Shown in pieces: positions 53,662-64,000 of a DNA stretch of 64,000 nt. The DNA is taken from positions 602,501 to 666,500 of the forward strand of contig JBBMNZ010000057.1 in the NCBI GenBank assembly GCA_037954325.1, written 5' to 3'. This DNA is from Fistularia commersonii. Its lineage: Eukaryota; Chordata; Actinopteri; Syngnathiformes; Fistulariidae. Positions within the stretch are counted from its first letter, which is position 1. Every line of letters starts with the position of its first letter. Position numbers and translations under genes: made by a program. Below the pieces are notes generated by a model. The model ran no database searches. It was not told the origin of the DNA and saw nothing but the letters and a program-made list of their open reading frames with translations.

Positions 53662-55666
53662 AATCTTCTTCTTCTTCGTTCGGCTTTTCCCGTCAGGGGT
53701 CGCCACAGCGAGTCAACCTTCTCCATCTAACCCTATTCTCTGTATCTTCCTCTCTCACACCAGCTACCTTCATATCCTCTCTCACTACGTCCATAAATCT
53801 TCTCTTTGGTCTTCCTCGAGACCTATTGCCTGGCAGCTCCATTTCCAGCATCCGTCTACCAATATATTCACTATCTCTTCTCTGTACATGACCGAACCAT
53901 CTCAGTCTGGCTTCTCTGACCTTCTCTCCAAAACATCAAACATGTGCCGTCCCTCTGATAGACTCATTCCTGATCCTATCCATCCTGGTCACTCCCAAAG
54001 AGAACCTCAACATCTTCATCTCTGCAACCTCTAGTTCTGTCTGCTGTCTTTTGGTCATTGGAACAGTTTCTAGTCCAAACATCATCGCTGGTCTCACCAC
54101 TGTCTTGTACACCTTTCCTTTTATTCTGGCCGATAGTCTTCTATCACATAGTACCCCTGACACTTTTCTCCAGCCATTCCAACCTGCTTGGACCCGTCTC
54201 TTCACCTCTTTTACGCACTCTCCGTTGCTCTGGACTGTTGACCCTAAGTACCTGAAATCCTCCAGCTTCTTGATCTCCACTCCCTGTAGCCTCACCGCTC
54301 CACCCGAGTTCCTCTCGTTCACACACATATATTCTGTCTTGCTGTGACTAACTTTCATTCCTCTCCTTTCCAGAGCATACCTCCACCTCTCTAGATTTTC
54401 CTCTACCTGTTGTCTGCTCTCACTACAGATCACAATGTCATCCGCAAACATCATGGTCCATGGGGATTCCTGTCTAACCTCATCTGTCAGCCTACCCATC
54501 ACCATTGCGAACAAGAAGGGGCTCAGAGCTGATCCCTGATGGAGTCCCACCTCCACCTTGAACTTCTCCTGCACCAGTCTAACATACTTCTCTGCCACTC
54601 CAGACTTCCTCATACAATACCAGAGCTCCTCTCTTGGCACCCTGTCATATGCTTTTTCTAGGTCGACGAAAACGCAATGCAGCTCCCTCTGGCCTTCTCT
54701 GTACTTTTCTATTAGCATTCTCAACGCAAATACTGCATCTGTAGTACTCTTCCTAGGCATGAAGCCATACTGCTGTTCACAAATGCTGACTTCTGCTCTC
54801 AGTCTAGTTTCCACTACTCTTTCCCATAACTTCATTGTATGGCTCATCAACTTTATCCCTCTGTAGTTGCCACAATTCTGCACATCCCCTTTATTCTTAA
54901 AAATAGGCACCATCCCACTTTGTCTCCATTCTTCAGGCATCTTCTCACTCTCTAAGATCCTGTTGAATAATCTAGTCAGAAAATCTACCGCTGCCTCTCC
55001 TAGACACTTCCACACCTCCACAGGTATATCATCAGGACCAACTGCTTTTCCACTCTTCATCCTCTTCAATGCCTTCCTCACTTCACTTTTACTCATTTTT
55101 GCTACTTTGTGGTCTACAATAATCACCTCTTCTACCCTTGCCTCTCTTTCATTTTCCACATTCATCAGCTCTTCAAAGTACTCTTTCCATCTTCCTGTCA
55201 CTCTTCTAGCATCTGTCAATACATTTCCCTCTCTGTCCTTTATCACCCGGACCTGCTGTACATCCTTTCCATCTTTATCTCTCTGTTTCGCCAACTTGTA
55301 TAGATCATTTTCAGCCTCCTTACTATCCAACCGAGTATACAAGTCATCATAAGCCCTTTGTTTTGCCTTTGCTACCTCTATCTTTACCTTTCGCCGCATC
55401 TCCCTGAACTCCTGTCTGTTCTCTTCAGTCCTCTCAGTATCCCACTTCTTCTTCGCTAACCATTTTCTCTGTATACACTCCTGCACTTCCTCATTCCACC
55501 ACCAAGTCTCCTTATCTACTTTCCTTCCAGATGACACACCAAGTACTCTTCTACCTGTCTCCCTGATCACACTAGCTGTTGTTGTCCAATCATCTGGAAG
55601 CTCTCCCTGACCACCCAGACCCTTTCTCAACTCCTCCCTGAAAACCATGCAACACTCTGCTGCAAT
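53662..55666 (-). pseudogene. 5'-truncated RTE-clade LINE
   Basis: Counterpart of 7326-9330 with the same RT motifs, the same TGA (53936-53938) and the same in-frame fusion to the 25-bp copia-1 scrap at 55662-55686. Confidence 0.88.
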
Positions 55667-55686
55667 AATTAAATCATCTACCCAAA

Positions 55687-56223
55687 GCAAATCTTCTCCA
55701 CGGCTCTAAACTCGTTCGTCGCCGCTACTTGGGGATCACCGGATGGCTTTCTCCCTCCGCTTCCTTACATTTTATGTCCGCTAGATGGCGGCATCCGACT
55801 GTGCACAGCGCTTGGAGCTCCAGCAGGTGATCTGGCCGCTGTGTATGAGAGGAATAAACGAGTGGGGCCGTGAGTGCAATAAATCCCCCTCCACTTCTTA
55901 CATGGATGTTATCACCCTGTTACTGTATTTTAATGATACCGCTGTGTTTTCCACCTCAATGTTAAGCCGATTTTTAAACATTAAAAACCAAATTGCTCGA
56001 TTCAGTGACACCGAGGCCGTGAGTGGAGGACTTATGGAGTTGACTCCTCCGCTTATTCATAAGTGCATGTCTGGTGCTCCCGGAGCTTCACGCCGACGTC
56101 ACGGGGATCCGTGTCCGAAGAAGGTGCACCTTGGCCGGTCTGCGGGGTCCTGTTGACCGGAAGCTGAGACTGGCCCTTCGAAATAACACGGAAAATAATT
56201 GAGAGCATATTTCTCAGTTGACA
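55687..56223 (+). repeat. Core B unit 1 and copia-2 LTR-like segment
   Basis: Counterpart of 9351-9887. The 123-codon frame is open at 55785-56156. Confidence 0.6.
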
Positions 56224-57202
56224 ACGCCCCCACTTGCTCTCATATTATTGGTATCTTTGCCCATTTACATCAAAATAAAATACTCATGACCCAAACAACA
56301 AACAACAACTTTGAAAAATTCAACAACTTAAACTGTGATGCAGGCTTTGTCATAACATCTGCCGGCATCTCTTGTGTTGGACAATACTGTAGGGCTACCT
56401 TTCCACATATTTTCTTTGTGACATCTTAACACACTCTTCTGACTGACATATTTTCTGGGTATTGATTTTGATCACTTTGCCCATGTCCTTCATTTTAAAT
56501 CTAGCTGTAAGCATGATTTTCACCTCTTTCATTACTTCCTCATCACTCGCAGCTATGATTAAATCATCTACCCATATTATGATGATGACTTTGTCATTTT
56601 GGTTTTCTTTGACATAGACACAATGATCTGCTTCATTCTGAATAAAGTCGTTGTCAATCAAGTAAGAATGGAGCATCAGATTCCAATGACGACCTGCCAA
56701 ATTTTCCTGAACTGATTTCTGCATGAACACCCTCACACTTGTCATATTTGCTGTTGGAGAAAATGTTTCCTCAAAATCCGTGCCATACTTTTGACTGTAG
56801 CCCTTAGCAAAATAACGAGCTTTATATTTGTTTGTGCCAACTTCATTTCTTTTTAGCGCATACACCCACCCCCCCCACCCCCATTGCACACTTGCCTTGG
56901 GGTAGCTGTGTTAGGGTCAAAGTGTTGTTCTCTCTCAATGACTCCATCTCGTCGTCCATAGATTTCATCCACTTGTCAGCATTGAGGGAACTCCTTGCCT
57001 CTTTAAATGTCTGTGGGACACCACACGCCAGTCTATAACAGTAGTCAATGTTAGTGAACACTTGGTCATCGTCAATAGCACTAGTCACATAACCATTAAA
57101 GTAACTGGGCTTCTTTTTGGTTCTAGTTGATCGTCTCACATTGTCTGCACTGCTTGGCTGTGTCACACGGTCAGATACGGGGCTGCCCATTTCCAAGGTG
57201 TA
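56224..57202 (-). pseudogene. copia-2 pol fragment, unit 1
   Basis: Counterpart of 9888-10866 with the same 150-bp in-frame deletion. Its active-site box reads IWVDDLIIAAS, so the IRVDDL form at 10233-10250 arose after the duplication. Confidence 0.8.
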
Positions 57203-57307
57203 CAAAGGTGTACAAGACAGTGGTGAGACCAGCGATGATGTATGGACTAGAAACTGTAGAAGAAGAAGAAGAAGAAGAAGAAGAAGAAGAAGAAGAAGAA
57301 GAAGAAG

Positions 57308-57338
<31 letters not shown>
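57203..57338 (+). pseudogene. RTE remnant (57203-57257) and (GAA)n
   Basis: Counterpart of 10867-11040. The (GAA)n tract is shorter and lacks the GGGGAA interruption. Confidence 0.8.
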
Positions 57339-57901
57339 TAGAAAGAGAGGGTGGGGGGGAAGCAAACCTTCTCCACGGCTCTAAACTCCTTCGTCGCCGC
57401 TACTCGGGGAACACCGGATGGCTTTCTCCCTCCGCTTCCTTACATTTTATGTCCGCTAGATGGCGGCATCCGACTGTGCACAGCGCTTGGAGCTCCAGCA
57501 GGTGATCTGGCTGCTGTGTATGAGAGGAATAAACGAGTGGGGCCGTGAGTGCAATAAATCCCCCTCCACTTCTTACATGGATGTTATCACCCTGTTACTG
57601 TATTTTAACGATACCGCTGTTTTTTCGACCTCAATGTTAAGCCGATTTTTAAACATTAAAAAACCAGATTGCTCGATTCAGTGACACCGAGGCCGTGAGT
57701 GGAGGACTTATGGAATCGACTCCTCCGCTTATTCATATATGTGATGTCTGGTGCTCCCGGAGCTTCACGCCGACGTCACAGGGATCCGTGTCCGAAGAAG
57801 GTGCACCTTGGCCGGTCTGCGGGGTCCTGTTGACTGGGAAGTTGAGACTGGCCCTTGGAAATAAAACGGAAAATAATTGAGAGCATATTTCTCAGTTAAC
57901 A
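57339..57901 (+). repeat. Core B unit 2 and copia-2 LTR-like segment
   Basis: Counterpart of 11041-11604, with the shortened frame at 57460-57684. Confidence 0.6.
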
Positions 57902-59031
57902 ACGCCCCCACTTGCTCTCATATTATTGGTATCTTTGCCCATTTACATCAAAATAAAATACTCATGACCCAAACAACAACTTTGAAAAATTCAACAACTT
58001 AAACTGTGATGCAGGCTTTGTCATAACATGTGCCGGCATCTCTTGTGTTGGAAAATACTGTAGGACTACCTTTCCACATATTTTCTTTGTGACATCTTAA
58101 CACACTCTTCTGACTGACATATTTTCTGGGTATTGATTTTGATCACTTTGCCCATGTCCTTCATTTTAAATCTAGCTGTAAGCATGATTTTCACCTCTTT
58201 CATTACTTCCTCATCACTCGCAGCTATGATTAAATCATCTACCCATATTATGATGATGAATTTGTTATTTTGGTTTTCTTTGACATAGACACAATGATCT
58301 GCTTCATTCTGAATAAAGTCATTGTCAATCAAGTAAGAATGGAGCATCAGATTCCAATGACGACCGGCTTGTTCAGGGACGTATAGTGACTTTTTAAGTT
58401 TACACACCAGCTTCTGTTTTTTATTTGTCACTTCATACCCTTCTGGTTGTTCTACACAGAGCTCACAATCTATGGGTGCATGAAGATAGGCTGTCTTTAC
58501 ATCCATTTGGTGTAATAACAAATTTTCCGGAACTGATTTCTGCATAAACACCCTCACACTTGTCATATTTGCTGTTGGAGAAAATGTTTCCTCGAAATCC
58601 GTGCCATACTTTTGACTGTAGCCCTTAGCAACATACCGAGCTTTATATTTGTTTGTGCCATCTTCATTTCTTTTTAGCGCTTACGCCCCCCACCCCCCAC
58701 CCCCACCCCCACTGCACACTTGCCTTGGGGTAGCTGTGTTAGGGTAAAAGTGTTCTTCTCTCTCAATGACTCCATCTCTTCGTCCATAGATTTCATCCAC
58801 TTGTCAGCATTAAGTGAACTCCTTGCCTCTTTAAATGTCTGTGGGACACCACACGCCAGTCTATAACAGTAGTCAATGTTAGTGAACACTTGGTCATCGT
58901 CAATAGCACTAGTCACATAACTATTAAAGTAACTGGGCTTCTTTTTGGTTCTAGTTGATCGTCTCACATTGTCTGCACTGCTTGGCTTTGTCACACGGTC
59001 AGATACGGGGTTGCCCATTACCAAGGTGTAC
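57902..59031 (-). pseudogene. copia-2 pol fragment, unit 2
   Basis: Counterpart of 11605-12734, with frames at 58066-58566 and 58674-59033. Confidence 0.8.
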
Positions 59032-59467
59032 AAAGGTGTACAAGACAGTGGTGAGACCAGCGATGATGTATGGACTAGAAACTGTTACAATGACAAAAAG
59101 ACAGCAGGCAGAACTAGAGGTTGCAGATATGAAGATGTTGAGGTTCTCTTACGGAGTGACCAGGATTGATAGGATCAGGAATGAGTATCAGAGGAACAGC
59201 ACATGTTCGATGTTTTGGAGAGAAGGTCAGAGAAGCCAGACTGAGATGGTTCGGTCATGTACAGAGGAGGGATAGAGAATATATTGGTAGACGGATGCTG
59301 GAATTGGAGCTGCAAGGCAAGAGGTCTCGAGGAAGACCAAAGAGAGGATTTATGGACGTGGTGAGAGAGGATATGAAGGTAGTTGGTGTGAGAGAGGAGG
59401 ATACGGAGAATAGGGTTAGATGGAGAAAGTTGACTCGCTGTGGCCACACCTGACGGGAAAAGACAAA
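59032..59467 (+). pseudogene. RTE 3' end fragment
   Basis: Counterpart of 12735-13170. Confidence 0.85.
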
Positions 59468-59598
59468 AGAAGAAGAAGAAGAAGAAGAAGAAGAAGAAGA
59501 AGAAGAAGAAGAAGAAGAAGAAGAAGAAGAAGAAGAAGAAGAAGAAGAAGAAGAAGGGGAAGAAGAAGAAGAAGAAGAAGAAGAAGAAGAAGAAGAAG

Positions 59599-59628
<30 letters not shown>
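59468..59628. repeat. (GAA)n tract, RTE tail
   Basis: About 161 bp with one GGGGAA interruption; the longest GAA tract in the window. Confidence 0.95.
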
Positions 59629-59633
<5 letters not shown>

Positions 59634-60189
59634 AAGAGAGGTTGGGGGGGAAGCAAACCTTCTCCACGGCTCTAAACTCGTTCGTCGCCGCTACTCGGGG
59701 AACACCGGATGGCTTTCTCCCTCCGCTTCCTTACATTTTATGTCCGCTAGATGGCGGCATCCGACTGTGCACAGCGCTTGGAGCTCCAGCAGGTGATCTG
59801 GCCGCTGTGTATGAGAGGAATAAACGAGTGGGGCCGTGAGTGCAATAAATCCCCCTCCACTTCTTACATGGATGTTATCACCCTGTTACTGTATTTTAAC
59901 GATACCGCTGTGTTTTCCACCTCAATGTTAAGCCGATTTTTAAACATTAAAAACCAAATTGCTCGATTCAGTGACACCGAGGCCGTGAGTGGAGGACTTA
60001 TGGAGTTGACTCCTTCGCTTATTCATATGTGCATGTCTGGTGCTCCCGGAGCTTCACGCCGACGTCCCGGGGATCCGTGTCCGAAGAAGGTGCACCTTGG
60101 CCGGTCTGCGGGATCCTGTTGACCGGAAGCTGAGACTGGCCCTTGGAAATAAAACGGAAAATAATTGAGAGCATATTTCTCAGTTAACA
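59629..60189 (+). repeat. Core B unit 3 and copia-2 LTR-like segment
   Basis: Counterpart of 13296-13856. The 123-codon frame is open at 59751-60122. Confidence 0.6.
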
Positions 60190-61140
60190 ACGCCCCCACT
60201 TGCTCTCATATTATTGGTATCTTTGCCCATTTACATCAAAATAAAATACTCATGACCCAAACAACAAACAACAACTTTGAAAAATTCAACAACTTAAACT
60301 GTGATGCAGGCTTTGTCATAACATGTGCCGGCATCTCTTGTGTTGGACAATACTGTAGGGCTACCTTTCCACATATTTTCTTTGTGACATCTTAACACAC
60401 TCTTCTGACTGACATATTTTCTGGGTATTGATTTTGATCACTTTGCCCATGTCCTTCATTTTAAATCTAGCTGTAAGCATGATTTTCACCTCTTTCATTA
60501 CTTCCTCATCACTCGCAGCTATGATTAAATCATCTACCCATATTATGATGATGACCTTGTCATTTTGGTTTTCTTTGACATAAACACAATGATCTGCTTC
60601 ATTCTGAATAAAGTCATTGTCAATCAAGTAAGAATGGAGCATCAGATCCCAATGACGACCGGCTTGTTCAGGGACGTATAGTGACTTTTTAAGTTTACAC
60701 ACCAGCTTCTGTTTTTTATTTGTCACTTCATACCCTTCTGGTTGTTCTACACAGAGCTCACAATCTATGGGTGCATGAAGATAGGCTGTCTTTACATCCA
60801 TTTGGTGTAAGAACAAATTTTCCGGAACTGATTTCTGCATGAACACCCTCACACTTGTCATATTTGCTGTTGGAGAAAATGTTTCCTCGAAATCCGTGCC
60901 ATACTTTTGACTGTAGCCCTTAGCAACATACCGAGCTTTATATTTGTTTGTGCCATCTTCATTTCTTTTTAGCGCATACGCCCCCCACCCCCCACCCCCA
61001 CCCCCACTGCACACTTGCCTTGGGGTAGCTGTGTTAGGGTAAAAGTGTTCTTCTCTCTCAATGACTCCATCTCTTCGTCCATAGATTTCATCCACTTGTC
61101 AGCATTGAGGGAACTCCTTGCCTCTTTAAATGTCTAACTG
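60190..61140 (-). pseudogene. copia-2 pol fragment, unit 3
   Basis: Counterpart of 13857-14807, with the 244-codon frame open across the G-run (60361-61095). Confidence 0.8.
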
Positions 61141-61184
<44 letters not shown>

Positions 61185-61444
61185 TATCATCATCATCCTG
61201 GTCTGAGCTCATCTCTGTCTGGGTTTGTTGCTCTGGAGATGGGTTCGACACAAATTTTAGCAGTCTGTTTTAGTACTCTTTCACTATTTGGATAATATAC
61301 AAAATAAGCTGGACTATTTTTGTCATATCCAATGAAAACTCCCTTCTCACCTCTTGAGTCAAGTTTCTTTTTGTTGTGCTTGTATGCATAGCACAAAGCA
61401 CCAAACTTTTGCATTTGTGACACATTTGGTTTCTTTCCCGTCAA
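61141..61444 (-). pseudogene. (ATC)n and copia-2 integrase C-terminal fragment (reversed)
   Basis: Counterpart of 14808-15136. (ATC)n is about 57 bp, 24 bp shorter than in the first copy. Confidence 0.8.
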
Positions 61445-61922
61445 GCCGAAACGCCCCCCCCCCCCCACCACCACCACCACCACACACACATTAGCTCCTC
61501 CATTCATTCACATGTACACGCCGGCTGCTCCGGGAGCTCCACGCCGACGTTTCGGTGATCGATGTCCGTAGAAGGTGCACCATTGCCGGCCTGCGGTATC
61601 CTGTAGACCCCCCCCCTCCATACACACATGCAATACGCCTTGAAACGCATCGCTCGCACCGACGCGGGGAATCCTTTACCCTACTTCCACAGCAACGGCG
61701 AGAATCACATTGCGTCGGCCGCCGTGAGGAAGAGGGGGGGGGGCATTAAGGGGGGGAGAGAGAGAGACATGGAGATTTTCTCAGCCTCTCATTCTTTTTT
61801 TTTTTTTTTTTAATTGAACATAAGTAGTACACACAAATATACAAATGTACAAATAAACATGGCAAGGTAGAACTGAATGTCAATGAAACAACCAGGCATG
61901 AGGAAGCAAAGGACATAAGGAC
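61445..61922 (-). repeat. Core A (reversed) and L1 3' tail (reversed)
   Basis: Counterpart of 15137-15631. The G-runs are shorter. It ends in AGGAC against the LTR. Confidence 0.65.
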
Positions 61923-64000
61923 TGTTGAGATAGGTGATCTCATTAGTTTTATTTGAGTTTACATTCTAGTATACATATGTTTTATTTGTATCTACTCTCA
62001 GGAAATGTATGGCACTTTATGACAAGGTTTGGGACTTGTTTTAGTTTTTCGCGACTGTTCAGCTAACTTGACGTTAACTTCTACGTCAGTGTTCTTTTTT
62101 TGGTATAGCGGTGCTGGCGGGAATTTTTCCCTCACTCTGTACTGTACATGTCCCATGGCTAACCGATGTTGATTCCCGGAGCTGTGAAGAAGAAAATAAA
62201 AGACGATTCAAACAAGGCAAACTTGTGAATTCCTTCCGAAACATGGAAAACGAAGAAGCTGCAAACTTAAACGCAACAGGTTATGGGCCCAGGCAACGAA
62301 CAAAAGGAGGAAGATGGCAACGTTTGGTTTTCGATGGAGACGAAAACAACTACGAGCTTTGGGAAGTAAAGTTTCTGGGACACATGCGACTCGAAGGTTT
62401 GAAAGAGACAATACTTTCAACTGTTGAGCCCGACCCAGATAAAAATGCAGAATGCTACGCTGAGCTTATCCAGTTCCTCGATGATAAAAGTCTATCATTG
62501 GTAATGAGGGAAGCCGCAGATGACGGTCGAAAAGCTTTGAAAATATTACGGGATCATTACGCCAGCCAGGGTAAGCCCAGAATTATTTCCCTGTACAGCG
62601 AACTATGCTCACTCAAGAAGGAACCCGACGAAACAATAACAGATTACATTATCAGAGCAGAAAAGGCAGTCACCGCTCTGAGAAACACAAAACAGGTGAT
62701 AAGTGATGAGCTGATGATCGCTATGGTTATGAAAGGGCTTCCAGAACCGTACAAGCCCTTCGTCAGTCACGTAACTCAGAGCAGTGAAGAAATGACGTTT
62801 ATTCAGTTCAAGAGTAAACTAAGAAGTTATGAAGAGACTGAAAAGTTTGACAGCAAAACCAAATCAGACAATGTCATGAAAGTGGACATGTCAACGGTGA
62901 TCTGCTATGGATGTGGAAACCGTGGCCATATGGCAAAAGCTTGTCACCAAAAATCAGGGCCAAAATGGTGCAGCTATCACAGAAGCACAACCCACACCGA
63001 TGAGACATGCAGAAGAAAATCCAAGCCCAAAGAAGACTCGGTCAAACAAAACACAGACATCCAAGACAAAGATAAGGAAGATGAGCAAACTTTTGTATTC
63101 AAGGTCAGTCAAAAAGTCCCTCCGGAAAATATCAGAAAAAATGGACTGATGGTAGACTGTGGCGCTACATCACACATCATAACACAAGAAGACAAATTCA
63201 TAAGATTTGATGAGTTTTTCAACCCAAACAAACATTACATGGAGCTAGCAGACGGGACCAGAAGAAACAAAGTGGCACTAAAAAGAGGTGATGCAGAAGT
63301 GTTACTCCAGGACATTGAAGGAAAACCTGTCCTGGTAACCTTAAGGGGAGCCTTATTCATCCCATCATATCCTCAGGACTTCATATCGGTGAAGGCAGCC
63401 ACAGCTGATGGAGCCAGCGTGATATTCAAAGAAGGAGAGAACAGACTCATAACCAAAGAAGGAAAAATTTTCAGCATTGAGGAATGTGACAGACTCTACT
63501 ACATAAGAACGGTAAATTATCAACAACTTTATGATGATACAGTAAATGACATGATGTCCAGAGATAGAGTAAACTTAACTTGTGATGTCAAAACATGGCA
63601 TGAGATTATGGGACACTGCAATGTAAAAGATGTATTAAAATGACCAAACTTAGTCGAGGGTATGAAGATTACAGGTCAGACCAAGGTAGACTGTAACGTA
63701 GACTGTAACGTATGCACGGAGGGAAAATTCACAAATAGCAGAAAAGGGCAAGCTGATGCAAAAGCTGATGCACCCCTAAAAATGGTACACACTGACTTAT
63801 CAGGCCCGATTGAACCAGCTGGTCAAGAAGGGCATAAGTATGTCATTTCATTCACAGATGATTATTCAGGGGCAGTATTTGTATATTTTCTCAAATACAA
63901 GAGTGAAGCTACATTAGCAACAGAGAAGTTCCTTGCTGACAGCGCAGCGTATGGTCGTGTCAAATGTATCAGGTCAGACAACGGGACTGAATACACAGGA
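61923..64000 (+). mobile_element. copia-1, second copy, cut by the window end
   Basis: 5' LTR 61923-62278, primer-binding site 62279-62292, gag-pol from ATG 62243. It shows the zinc knuckle CYGCGNRGHMAKAC, protease DCGATSH, the same TGA at 63641-63643, then integrase up to RSDNGTEYTG at the edge. Differences from the first copy include Ile for Met in the gag sequence TDYIIR, Ser for Ile (VSHV for VIHV), and Lys for Thr in EGKIF. Confidence 0.93.

Larger units (their letters stand above)
44067..64000. repeat. Second copy (partial) of the tandem duplication
   Basis: This repeats 1-17709 in the same order and orientation and is cut by the window end inside the copia-1 integrase. It carries one extra block between about 45458 and 47731 that the first copy lacks. 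(GAT)n and (GAA)n arrays differ in length between the copies, for example 13171-13295 against 59468-59628. Confidence 0.85.

Overview
The window looks like repeat-only DNA from an animal genome, most likely a teleost fish. Nothing in it looks bacterial or viral, and I found no intact host gene, tRNA or rRNA. Every recognisable coding stretch belongs to a retroelement: a Ty1/Copia LTR retrotransposon (called copia-1 here), a second and more decayed Copia family (copia-2), an L1-type LINE, and an RTE-clade LINE. The rest is microsatellite ((GT)n, (GGT)n, (GAA)n, (GAT)n), a GGAGCG-rich satellite, and an unrecognised dispersed element whose core (GCTAATGCTATTAGC and flanks) occurs in several diverged subfamilies, called core A, B, C and D. 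The fish assignment rests on the mix of L1, RTE and Copia families and is an inference.

Layout of the first copy, 1-44066. 1-1410 is a mosaic of core A, an L1 scrap and copia-2 scraps. 1411-5373 is a compound module: core A, (GT)n, 5'-truncated L1, a doubled L1 3' tail, core C, (GT)n, GGAGCG repeats, internally deleted L1. 5374-7300 is the 3' half of copia-1 on the minus strand, ending in a 54-bp perfect-armed hairpin. 7326-9330 is a 5'-truncated RTE on the minus strand. 9351-14807 is three direct units of core B plus minus-strand copia-2, with RTE 3' ends and (GAA)n between units. 14808-15631 is reversed copia-2, core A and L1 tail. 15632-20471 is one full-length copia-1 with two 356-bp LTRs, a primer-binding site and a polypurine tract; its gag-pol frame is open except for two in-frame stops. 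20472-25741 is core C units and a second compound module. 26091-33489 is a GGAGCG satellite. 33494-39826 is a tandem array of core D. 39827-44036 is a third compound module.

At 44067 the sequence starts again: 44067-64000 repeats 1-17709 at what looks like better than 99% identity, with microsatellite length differences. One 2,271-bp block (between about 45458 and 47731) is present only in the second copy. This is either a very recent tandem duplication of about 44-46 kb or two haplotypes placed end to end by the assembler.

The elements do not form a pathway. What they share is a history of insertion into one another, fold-back and template-switch junctions, and unequal recombination. Copia-1 is the only element that still shows a complete replication layout. 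Its primer-binding site matches the anticodon region of initiator tRNA-Met, as in Drosophila copia, and its gag frame opens inside the LTR and is translated through that site.
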